The notes: a model not told the origin generated them from the letters alone. 6,706 bases of DNA from Bacteroidales bacterium (GCA_031254735.1 JAIRTU010000009.1:1-6706); one strand, 5' to 3'. Positions 1 through 6,477 are shown, counted from the first letter of the stretch. Made by a program: numbers and translations.

Positions 1-1170
1 GCCCTGTGCGGGACTAATATTGCCGTCTCGGACAGCGATATGGACGGAATAAGAAATTTTATTGTAGAAAACAACATCAACATGCTGGTTGTCGGACCCG
101 AACAGCCTTTGGTAATGGGCATTTACGATCGGCTCAAAAACGATCCTTTATGCAAAGATGTGGTGGTGATAGCCCCTTCGCAAAAAGGGGCAACATTGGA
201 AGGAAGTAAAGATTTTGCCAAAGAATTTATGCAAAAATATCATATTCCTACGGCAAAATATCGCACATTCACCGCCGAAACGCTTAACGACGGCATTCTT
301 TTTTTGGAAACCCTGCAACCGCCCTACGTGTTGAAAGCCGACGGCTTGGCGGCAGGAAAAGGAGTAATCATCACCGAAAATCTTCAAGAAGCCAAAAAAG
401 AACTGCAAGAAATGCTCACTCAAAGCAAATTCGGAAAGGCAAGCCGTAAAGTGGTGATAGAAGAATATTTGCACGGTATCGAACTGTCGGTTTTTGTGCT
501 GACGGACGGAAAATCGTATCTGGTTTTGCCTTCGGCGAAAGATTACAAACGAATCGGCGAGGGCGATACCGGCTTGAATACCGGCGGAATGGGGTCGATC
601 TCTCCCGTTCCCTTTGCCGATGAGGTGTTTATGAAAAAAACAGAACAGCGCATCATCATTCCGACCATAGAGGGAATAAAAAAAGAAAATATCGAGTACA
701 AAGGATTTATCTTCTTCGGATTGATGAATGTGGCGGGCGATCCCTATGTGATAGAATACAATGTCCGCATGGGCGATCCCGAAACCGAATCGGTGATACC
801 GAGAATAAAAAACGATATGGTTGAACTGTTTCTTGCCGTCGGCAAACAGCAATTAAACACAAAAACATTGGAAATCGACCCTCAAACCGTCGCCACCATT
901 ATGCTGGTTTCAGGGGGCTATCCCGAAGAGTACGAGAAAGGAAAACGTATTTTCAATGCGGATAAAATTAAAGACAGCCTTGTTTTTCACGCGGGAACAA
1001 CCCTCGACAGCAACGGCAATCTTTCTACTTCCGGCGGCAGGGTGATAGCCGTAACTTCTTACGGCAAAGATATTTCGTCGGCGTTGGCACTGTCGAAACA
1101 AAACGCAGAGATTATCTCTTTCGACAAAAAATATTATCGGAAAGACATAGGAGAGGACTTAATAAAATAG
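1..1170 (+). CDS. purD: Phosphoribosylamine-glycine ligase (GAR synthetase), 5' end outside window
   Basis: The reading frame is open from base 1, so the gene starts upstream; 389 residues are visible of a family usually about 425 long. Only the N-terminal dinucleotide-like loop is missing. The enzyme joins 5-phosphoribosylamine and glycine using ATP, the second step of cytoplasmic de novo purine synthesis. Family signatures seen in order are VGPEQPLV (near 91-114), the ATP-grasp loop ADGLAAGKGVI (337-369), the GEGDTGLNTGGMGS block (about 556-600), the metal- and ATP-binding EYNVRMGDPE stretch (about 754-786) and a C-terminal SGGYPEEY block (about 910-935). All expected key residues in the visible part are intact, so it looks functional. 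GC is near 47 percent in a hand-counted line (61-120), higher than most lines counted in the leftward operon. It ends in TAG, 4 bases before the next gene, with which it probably shares a transcript. Confidence 0.96.
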   Translation, partial: ALCGTNIAVSDSDMDGIRNFIVENNINMLVVGPEQPLVMGIYDRLKNDPLCKDVVVIAPSQKGATLEGSKDFAKEFMQKYHIPTAKYRTFTAETLNDGILFLETLQPPYVLKADGLAAGKGVIITENLQEAKKELQEMLTQSKFGKASRKVVIEEYLHGIELSVFVLTDGKSYLVLPSAKDYKRIGEGDTGLNTGGMGSISPVPFADEVFMKKTEQRIIIPTIEGIKKENIEYKGFIFFGLMNVAGDPYVIEYNVRMGDPETESVIPRIKNDMVELFLAVGKQQLNTKTLEIDPQTVATIMLVSGGYPEEYEKGKRIFNADKIKDSLVFHAGTTLDSNGNLSTSGGRVIAVTSYGKDISSALALSKQNAEIISFDKKYYRKDIGEDLIK

Positions 1171-1174
1171 AGGT

Positions 1175-1786
1175 ATGAAAAGTATACAGACCATTTTTTG
1201 CATAAGTATTTTTTTGTGGGTGTGTGTTGCGGCAAAGGCTCAACGGTTTAAAGGGGGGACGCATATCGCTCTGCTGGCAACGCAAGTAGACGGCGACGAG
1301 TGGGGCGGATACCGCAAACCGGGCGTGCTGGTGGGCGTTTTTGGCAATCTTCCTTTCGAGAAGAAAAAGACAAAACTGCAAATGGAGATAAATTACGCCC
1401 AAAAAGGCAGCAGAAACCCTTCCGGAGAGTCGTTTCGTTACCGTATTGCCTTACATCAGGTGGAAGTTCCTTTTCTTTTCGGGTGGAATTTCATGAAAGG
1501 ATTTTCGTTGGAAGCGGGAGCGTCCTTCAATGTACTTGCCTCCGCCAAAGAGTTTTTCAACAATGAAGTTGTCCCTCCCGATGCGGGCGGAAGTCGCTTT
1601 TATCTCTTTGAGTTGGGCGGAATTGCGGGAGTGGATTATCTCATCAAAGAACATTTTGGCGTTTCTTTTCGGCTGAACTATTCGCTGTCTCCCATTGGCG
1701 AGGGCGCCATTCAACGAAACGGCAGAAAATTGAGCCGCTACCTGTGGAACAACGCCATGCTGTTCCGCTTTTATTATCAGTTTTAG
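1175..1786 (+). CDS. PorT-family outer-membrane beta-barrel protein
   Basis: The product has 203 residues. Residues 1-22 form a signal peptide (K2, hydrophobic core IFCISIFLWVCVAA, AKA just before Q23), with the Ala-X-Ala/Gln junction common in Bacteroidota. The mature 181 residues alternate polar and hydrophobic stretches with many Gly and aromatic residues (for example LQMEINYAQKG, FSLEAGASFNVLA, FGVSFRLNYSLSP) and end in Phe after FRFYYQ, as barrel strands do. This fits the small eight-strand 'outer membrane protein beta-barrel' domain family. Members are structural or of unknown function, so no substrate or partner can be assigned. No lipoprotein box is present: the two Cys lie inside the signal helix. 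The ATG is 4 bases after the purD stop, suggesting coupling to purD, though no functional link with purine synthesis is known. Its TAG overlaps the TAA of the opposing endonuclease gene, leaving no room for an ordinary terminator. Confidence 0.85.
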   Translation: MKSIQTIFCISIFLWVCVAAKAQRFKGGTHIALLATQVDGDEWGGYRKPGVLVGVFGNLPFEKKKTKLQMEINYAQKGSRNPSGESFRYRIALHQVEVPFLFGWNFMKGFSLEAGASFNVLASAKEFFNNEVVPPDAGGSRFYLFELGGIAGVDYLIKEHFGVSFRLNYSLSPIGEGAIQRNGRKLSRYLWNNAMLFRFYYQF

Positions 1787-3732
1787 GAGGGTATTTTTGT
1801 TGCTATTTCGCTGTCGTACCATCTGTTGGGGGGTGTGTCCGCATTAAAAGCACGGTCAAACAACAAATAAAGTTGTTCGTAGTGAATACCGTTTGTTATA
1901 ATTGTCTTTAATTCGGAGGTTTGCAATGGTATGATTTTCATTCCGTTGATTTCTTTGCTGCCGTCCGAATTGTAATAAGGCATTTGTTTTCTTCCTCTGA
2001 AATCAGAAATGACATTGATGTGCAAAAATGTCGTAACAAACACAGCATAAGCGGTTTGTGTTTCGTTTTTCAATAAATATTCGCCCAAATGTCGAGAAAC
2101 GGGTTCCATTTCCATTCTTCTTTGATTGGTATTGTCAGCTAATGTCAATTCGATCAAGAGGGTGTGTTTGGGATATGTTTCTGTTGCATCATATTGATAC
2201 GCAATGTCTTCACCGCCTGCGGCATGTGTCTTTGGCAACAAATCGGCATCAAGCGACAAATTCATATAATCAAGTATTCGCCCCTGTCTGTTGCTTATTT
2301 TATACCAAATAATTGCGATTATGTATTCGAAAATTGTTGGAATAGTGGCATTGTTTGTTACGGCAGAATGAATATTATCATCGTTTCGAGTTTCAAAGTC
2401 GTCGAGCAACAACAATAATTTTTCATCTGTAAATTTGTTGTCAATCAGTTCATTCATACGTTTATGCCGCTCGTTGTCCACAAATTGTTTTACAGCCGAA
2501 AGCGAGGTGATTTTTTCCCCATAGCCGGTTTCCAATTTTGCAAACAGTTTATCTTCCGTAAGGTTGTATTTCGGTATAATTTTATCGATTTCAATATTCT
2601 CAAAAAGGTCGGCTGATGCTTCAAAAGCAATTTCGGAGAGACCGGGACATAATTCAAAAAAACATTTTGGAATGGTATCCAATTCTACTTTGTTGTCTTT
2701 GAAAAGAAGAATGTCGGCAGTGCCGAAATATCGTTTATTCAGGTCGAAATAGTCTGATAATGTTGCTTTTGCTTTGAAGAGATGCATTAATTGGAAAAAT
2801 TCTTTTTTGAATTTATTTTCGTTTTTTGCATTGAAAATCGAATGTCTGTTTAATGTTTTTACTCCGTCTTTTTTGATTTTTGCTTCACTTATCGTATTGA
2901 AAAGATATTGTCGCCAATGTTTGCCTGTCTTGATTTTTTTACAGGCATTAAAAATTCCGAGAGCATTTGATTGCTTATCCAACGCATACAGTTTCAATTC
3001 TTTGTATAATTCAAAGTATGGTTTATCAAAAGTTCTGCTTTTTCTGTTCAGCCCAATTTCGCAAATCAAATCTTCCGTTACTTTGTTGCTCAGAAATAAA
3101 TCCAATGCCCTTTTGTAATTATCCATTTGCATAAGTGTTTGAACAATAACATCTTCTTTGGTAGTTTTACTTGCTCTAATCTCTGCAATTTTTTTCAAAA
3201 TGAAGTCAAATTTGCTTTCTGAAATTATCAAAGGCAGCAAAAAAGTAAATTCGTCATACGTCAGATAATCAAGTTTTTGCAGAGCCAAAATCAAAATTAC
3301 AAAAGGGCGAATGTTGTTTTTATCAACTTTGTTGTGCGTTTTTATCAACTGCTTGAGATAAATGCAGCTGTCTGCCGGAATTTGCAACAAGTTATCTGTT
3401 TGAGAATATGGTTTTTTGGATATTTCCAACAAGGTTTCACCTGCTTTTGTGAGTTGTCTTCCGGCTGTAATCAATCCAATATCAACAAGTCCCGATGTTT
3501 TCTCGCGAGCATCTTTCGGTTTGTTGTTTGCTTCTTCCATTACGAAATTATGCCGTTTCATATAATCGTAATATTCGGCTTGTAACTTACTGTTTGAACC
3601 CCAATTTTCGTTTTTATGTTCCTGCCAAAATGCTGAAAGCAAGTTTAATTGTTGCTCGATTTTTAAATTAAACTCACGTGTTCGGAAACTTGTTGTTCCC
3701 ATCGACCAACTGAAACTTTTGTATGACGGCAT
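1783..3732 (-). CDS. Type IIS restriction endonuclease, AlwI/BstNBI family
   Basis: The product has 649 residues, slightly longer than the roughly 600 of BstNBI. The C-terminal third carries the family's catalytic block: FEY with E469, HAAGGED with D509, IELT with E528, then Q537 and MEMEPVSRH with E541 and H548. From memory this matches BstNBI/Nt.BspD6I (FEW, HAAG..D, EVT, MESEPVTRH), including the 13- and 7-residue spacing of the last two steps, and IIPLQTSEL near 600 matches IIPLSLKQF. The metal-dependent PD-(D/E)XK-like nuclease site therefore looks intact. Residues 1 to about 400 should be the DNA-recognition part, opening with SFRTREFNLKIEQQLNLL. Known members bind GGATC or GAGTC and cut or nick about 4-5 bases downstream. 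The exact site here cannot be read from sequence, nor can double cutting be told from nicking; no small BspD6I-type second subunit is present. ATG at 3732 is 1 base after the stop of the preceding methyltransferase gene; Met11 is a possible alternative start. GC is low in several lines counted (about 30 percent near 3241). Confidence 0.9.
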   Translation of the reverse strand: MPSYKSFSWSMGTTSFRTREFNLKIEQQLNLLSAFWQEHKNENWGSNSKLQAEYYDYMKRHNFVMEEANNKPKDAREKTSGLVDIGLITAGRQLTKAGETLLEISKKPYSQTDNLLQIPADSCIYLKQLIKTHNKVDKNNIRPFVILILALQKLDYLTYDEFTFLLPLIISESKFDFILKKIAEIRASKTTKEDVIVQTLMQMDNYKRALDLFLSNKVTEDLICEIGLNRKSRTFDKPYFELYKELKLYALDKQSNALGIFNACKKIKTGKHWRQYLFNTISEAKIKKDGVKTLNRHSIFNAKNENKFKKEFFQLMHLFKAKATLSDYFDLNKRYFGTADILLFKDNKVELDTIPKCFFELCPGLSEIAFEASADLFENIEIDKIIPKYNLTEDKLFAKLETGYGEKITSLSAVKQFVDNERHKRMNELIDNKFTDEKLLLLLDDFETRNDDNIHSAVTNNATIPTIFEYIIAIIWYKISNRQGRILDYMNLSLDADLLPKTHAAGGEDIAYQYDATETYPKHTLLIELTLADNTNQRRMEMEPVSRHLGEYLLKNETQTAYAVFVTTFLHINVISDFRGRKQMPYYNSDGSKEINGMKIIPLQTSELKTIITNGIHYEQLYLLFDRAFNADTPPNRWYDSEIATKIPS

Positions 3733-3733
3733 A

Positions 3734-4669
3734 TTATTTTCGGTAATTTAAGATTAATACTTCGTTTGTTGATTTTGACCTGTCTTTGGTCCGGTAATTT
3801 GAATTTGCATAATTAAAATCCAGATTTACAACAGAATAGCGATTTTTGTTTTTTGTTAACCATTCCTGTAAAAATCGATTTTCTTTTCCTTTGCTTTTTA
3901 TCACATTGGAAAGGGCAAATTTTATATTTCTTTCGGTTAGCATGTCAAGAAAATTCAACAGTTTTTTTTCAAACTGTTCATTCCATTTATTTTGTTCGTT
4001 GTAGGTTGCGCAAGTAATTAAATAGGGCGGGTCGCAATACACAAATGTATTTTCGTCCCAATCGGTATTATCAACATTATCAAAACTTTTGTTGTCGAAA
4101 ACAAAGCGGTCTTCTTTGATTCTGTATATAAAATCAAAAAGTTTTTTTTGCATACATTTATTAAAATCTCGTTTTCCGATCGGTAAATTGAATTCTCCTT
4201 TTGAATTGAACCGTATCTGATTATTGAATGAAAAAACAATAATTACATACAGCAACAGATAATATTCTTCGTCTTTTCGTTTCAAAGAATTAAAATCCTT
4301 TCGCAAAAGCAGGTATTTTTCTTTGTTGTAAGGCATTAGCCCATTTGCGCTATCGCAGTTGTAAAAACTGTAATCGTGTAAATCCGACCTTGAAAGTTTG
4401 TATTTTTCTATGGTTTCAAAAATTTTATTAAAAATTGTTTCTTCGTCCAATTTATTAAACAACAGGTACAAATTTACTAAATTGTTATCCGTATCATTCA
4501 AAAGAACTTTTTCTGCATTTACATTTATTCCGACATTTCCACCTCCGCTAAACAGATCTGCAAAAAGTTTTACATCATTGGGAAACAATGGCAAAAGTTG
4601 GGGCAAAAGTTTATATTTTCCGCCTGAATAATTGAATGGCGAAGGTATAATTTTGTTATTTATTCTCAT
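3734..4669 (-). CDS. Dam/D12-family DNA N6-adenine methyltransferase (second modification enzyme)
   Basis: The product has 311 residues, about the length of Dam/DpnII-type enzymes, and transfers methyl from S-adenosylmethionine to adenine N6. Alpha-class motif order is clear: motif X PFNYSGGKYKLLPQL (11-25), the AdoMet loop ADLFSGGGNVGIN (37-49), NDTD (58-61), the Dam-like DNA-contact block RFNSKGEFNLPIGKR (153-167), catalytic DPPY (213-216), LSNV (253-256) and a C-terminal NEVLILNY. I chose ATG at 4669 because it forms an ATGA overlap with the preceding TGA and puts motif X at the normal distance; a TTG at 4681 would add only MQSK. It should modify one strand of the asymmetric site cut by the downstream endonuclease. 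Its Dam-like lineage makes a GATC-containing site such as GGATC attractive, but that is inference. Two runs of eight A in the coding strand (4142-4149, 3962-3969) are possible slippage points. The gene is very AT-rich (17 GC of 60 in 4261-4320). Confidence 0.93.
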   Translation of the reverse strand: MRINNKIIPSPFNYSGGKYKLLPQLLPLFPNDVKLFADLFSGGGNVGINVNAEKVLLNDTDNNLVNLYLLFNKLDEETIFNKIFETIEKYKLSRSDLHDYSFYNCDSANGLMPYNKEKYLLLRKDFNSLKRKDEEYYLLLYVIIVFSFNNQIRFNSKGEFNLPIGKRDFNKCMQKKLFDFIYRIKEDRFVFDNKSFDNVDNTDWDENTFVYCDPPYLITCATYNEQNKWNEQFEKKLLNFLDMLTERNIKFALSNVIKSKGKENRFLQEWLTKNKNRYSVVNLDFNYANSNYRTKDRSKSTNEVLILNYRK

Positions 4670-5997
4670 TTTACTTTGCAAAAAAATATTCGTTCTTCGT
4701 TGTTTTCAATATTCGATTTTCCTGTTGAAAATGCTTTATATGGTCGAGAATATACTTTCAGTTTTCCTTTTTTATCTAAAATTCGGTAAATGTCTTCGTC
4801 TTTGATTTTTGCATTCGAGCGATTGTTTCCTTTATTTGCCATATTATTATACGACAAAACAATGTAGCGTGTTTTTAAATTTGAGACCAAATCATCGAAT
4901 GCATCCGTTGCTTTGTTTGTGCAGTAATCGCTTCTGCCCTCATTATCGTTAGCTTTGCAAGCAACGCCAAACACTTTCGGTTTATCCCATTTTACTAAAT
5001 TTTCGAGCAAATGATACGCCGAATTGTATTGTCGCGAATTATACGGCGGGTCGATGTAGACTAAATCAGATTCCAATTTTCTCGCGAGTTGATTGGCGTC
5101 GTGGCGGTATATTTTCACATTGTCGAAAGCCTGTGCGTTGATCAACCGCAAGAGTAACGGCTGAGGTTTGATTGGTTTTTTTATATATGCGTCAAAATGT
5201 CCTACCGTATTTGCAAGTTTGTCAATATTGTAAATCAGTGTCGCCAGCAGAATATGATACTCTTTTGGCGTCAATTTCGGTTTCAGGTCTTCTATATTTT
5301 GCCTGATGTAACCGATACTTTTAGCAAGATTGTGTTCGTAAAACTTATCTCCGAAATTTTGCGAAAAATAATTTTCTTCAAGCCTGTCGGGGTTTAAGGT
5401 GTTGTATTGGGCAATAATGTCATTCAGTTTTTGTTCATTCCACTTGCCCGCCTCAAAAAAACCTTTATAAATGATGTTGTTTGAATAAAGTATGTCGTTG
5501 ATTATTATTTGATTATATTTTGTAAGTGCTTGATTTGAAACCGATGCGGTACCTGCGAAAATATCCACAAAAGTATGTACATTTTCGGTTTCTTTGTCTA
5601 TCAAATCCATGATCCACGCTGTTAATTTTGCTTTGTTTCCAATATAGCGGCGGCTCTCCAACGCAACAGGCTTTTGATAAATAGTATTTTGAAACATTGA
5701 CAAATATTGACTTCCGTATTTGATTTTGTCTTCCGCCACTTTCAAGGTCTCCAATGCAATTTCGGAGTATTCAAAAGAGCATGCAATTTTGTCGCTTTCT
5801 CTGTGAATTATCAACAACTTATCATCATAATGGTATAACCCGGCTAACTTTTGGAGTTGTTCGACAGTCGGCAGGCGTTTTCCTTTCTCAATTTTACACA
5901 ATTGAGTGAAGTCAATATCAACACTCTGCTGAACTTCCTGCAACGAATAGCCGTTTTCTTCTCTGATTTCTTTTAAGACATGCCCTATCGTGTACAT
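4666..5997 (-). CDS. Fused XRE-type HTH regulator and D12-class adenine methyltransferase (first modification enzyme)
   Basis: The product has 443 residues in two parts. Residues 1-62 are a Cro/CI-type helix-turn-helix (IGHVLKEIREENGYSLQEV, then LCKIEKGKRLPTVEQLQKLAGLY), typical of SinR-like and controller proteins. A linker of about 50 residues follows. Residues about 115-443 are an N6-adenine methyltransferase with motif X RRYIGNKAKL (116-125), the AdoMet loop VDIFAGTASVS (144-154), IIINDI (164-169), catalytic DPPY (316-319) extended as NSRQY, and YIVLSYNN (378-385). The DPPYN.RQY...YHLLE pattern resembles, from memory, the N-terminal half of M.FokI, another type IIS methylase. It should methylate one strand of the asymmetric site, with the downstream Dam-like enzyme taking the other. 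It is first in the operon, and the palindrome over its promoter suggests that the HTH half represses transcription. ATG at 5997 begins just before the HTH, so no residues appear to be missing. Some of the HTH could instead aid DNA targeting. Confidence 0.92.
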   Translation of the reverse strand: MYTIGHVLKEIREENGYSLQEVQQSVDIDFTQLCKIEKGKRLPTVEQLQKLAGLYHYDDKLLIIHRESDKIACSFEYSEIALETLKVAEDKIKYGSQYLSMFQNTIYQKPVALESRRYIGNKAKLTAWIMDLIDKETENVHTFVDIFAGTASVSNQALTKYNQIIINDILYSNNIIYKGFFEAGKWNEQKLNDIIAQYNTLNPDRLEENYFSQNFGDKFYEHNLAKSIGYIRQNIEDLKPKLTPKEYHILLATLIYNIDKLANTVGHFDAYIKKPIKPQPLLLRLINAQAFDNVKIYRHDANQLARKLESDLVYIDPPYNSRQYNSAYHLLENLVKWDKPKVFGVACKANDNEGRSDYCTNKATDAFDDLVSNLKTRYIVLSYNNMANKGNNRSNAKIKDEDIYRILDKKGKLKVYSRPYKAFSTGKSNIENNEERIFFCKVK

Positions 5998-6008
5998 TTG
6001 TTTTTTTT

Positions 6009-6031
6009 ATTTTGACATTCAATTGCAAAAT
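6009..6031. promoter_or_regulatory. Palindromic candidate operator over the operon promoter
   Basis: A 23-base inverted repeat is centred on C6020, with 9 of 11 base pairs matching: outer arms ATTTTG (6009-6014) and CAAAAT (6026-6031), inner arms ATT (6017-6019) and AAT (6021-6023). The mismatches are 6015/6025 and 6016/6024. It covers most of the -7 box and the expected start point of the leftward operon, where a repressor would block RNA polymerase. The obvious candidate is the helix-turn-helix of the first gene product, whose start codon is only 12 bases away. A T8 run (6001-6008) and an A8 run (6035-6042) flank it almost symmetrically. Some symmetry is expected by chance in AT-rich DNA, so binding is inference. 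Confidence 0.45.
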
Positions 6032-6033
6032 TA
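6026..6033 (-). promoter_or_regulatory. Promoter -7 box of the restriction-modification operon
   Basis: Read leftward this is TAATTTTG, an exact match to the Bacteroidota TAnnTTTG element, 28 bases upstream of the ATG at 5997. Transcription would begin around 6019-6022, giving an A-rich leader of about 20-25 bases. A T8 run (A8 at 6035-6042 on the plus strand) lies just upstream. No convincing TTTG -33 element is seen 19-21 bases upstream, so the promoter may be weak or helped by other contacts. Confidence 0.6.
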
Positions 6034-6059
6034 CAAAAAAAATATCCGTCCCTTTACCG

Positions 6060-6088
6060 TTTGCTGCAAGAAAGTTATTGTATGTTTG
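6060..6088 (+). promoter_or_regulatory. Possible rightward promoter in the intergenic region
   Basis: TTTG at 6060-6063 and TATGTTTG at 6081-6088 fit the Bacteroidota -33/-7 pattern with 17 bases between them, slightly short of the usual 19-21. Transcription would start near 6095 and run toward rpsO, divergent from the methyltransferase promoter. No clear gene follows within the next 100 bases. It could give rpsO an extra long-leader transcript or a small RNA, or be a chance match. Confidence 0.3.
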
Positions 6089-6322
6089 CAATGTACTGAT
6101 TTCCATATAATTAAAATTTTCGCACAATAAACTTGCCTGTTCATTCGTTTTATATAGATCGGGGGATCGGTTTTTGCAGGTTGTTGCGGCGGTTTGCGGA
6201 AAGCATCGTTGTAATGCACATCGCTGCCGAGATAATTATTCTTTGCCTTTTAAAATTTTTCGTTTCGTTCTTTTGTTTTTTATTTGCCTTTTTTTTAAGG
6301 GTGGTCTTTCTTTCTTTGAATA

Positions 6323-6330
6323 CAAAGGTA
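6323..6330 (-). promoter_or_regulatory. Weak leftward -7-like box
   Basis: Read leftward this is TACCTTTG, matching TAnnTTTG, but no -33 element lies at the expected distance. If active, it would give a longer leader for the methyltransferase operon whose RNA could fold through the 6009-6031 palindrome. A chance match is quite possible in this T-rich tract. Confidence 0.2.
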
Positions 6331-6442
6331 AGCATTTTGGGTTGACAGGGTCTGTTTTATCCGGTTTTTGTGTAAACTTTTTTTCGGGAAAGAGTGTCGG
6401 AACATATAGTCGTTTATCTCTGATTTACTGTTGATCGTTCAT

Positions 6443-6477
6443 CATTACCGCTGTCTTTTAATCGCTGACGGCTAATG
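6443..6477 (+). other. Imperfect hairpin upstream of rpsO
   Basis: CATTACCG (6443-6450) can pair with CGG-C-TAATG (6469-6477), giving eight pairs with one bulged C and an 18-base loop. No T-tract follows directly, so it is not a standard intrinsic terminator. It lies upstream of the rpsO promoter and would appear only in transcripts arriving from further left. A chance origin is possible. Confidence 0.2.

Larger units (their letters stand above)
1783..6033 (-). other. Type IIS restriction-modification operon (HTH-M, M, R)
   Basis: The three genes are on one strand with a 4-base overlap (ATGA at 4669-4666) and then a 1-base gap (TAA, T, ATG at 3736-3730). There is no room for internal promoters or terminators, so they are almost certainly one transcript. 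The order places both methyltransferases ahead of the endonuclease, which suits establishment in an unmodified cell. The extent is drawn from the -7 box to the stop of the last gene. No mobility gene, att site or target duplication is visible at either end. Lines counted by hand inside the operon range from about 28 to 45 percent GC against about 47 percent in purD, consistent with foreign origin. Confidence 0.9.

Noticed and set aside
148..852. Long leftward frame opposite purD
   Set aside because: Mirror frame of a well-conserved ATP-grasp gene; composition (His/Phe/Arg-rich) is typical of antisense frames.
1696..1709. TGGCG/CGCCA hairpin near the 3' end of the barrel gene as a terminator for the leftward operon
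   Set aside because: The stem is only five pairs, lies inside coding sequence and has no following T-tract in either direction.
4670..4681. TTG start at 4681 for the second methyltransferase gene
   Set aside because: It adds only MQSK ahead of an ATG that forms a standard ATGA overlap with the preceding stop and matches the usual Dam-family start distance.
1783..6040. Flanking direct repeats or target duplication around the cassette
   Set aside because: I compared the sequence near 1783-1830 with 6000-6150 by eye and found no shared repeat beyond short T-rich runs.
5918..6219. Leftward frames upstream of the first methyltransferase that could be a gene remnant
   Set aside because: The frames run through the operon promoter and into the HTH gene in the wrong frame; none resembles a known protein, so pseudogene status is unsupported.
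6150..6335. Lys-rich leftward frame (KKKANKKQKNETK...)
   Set aside because: Low-complexity product of the T-rich plus strand; it has no recognisable family, and its start codon overlaps the leftward -7-like box region.
6342..6347. TTGACA resembling a proteobacterial -35 box
   Set aside because: No TATAAT-like -10 at 16-18 bases, and this phylum uses TAnnTTTG promoters.
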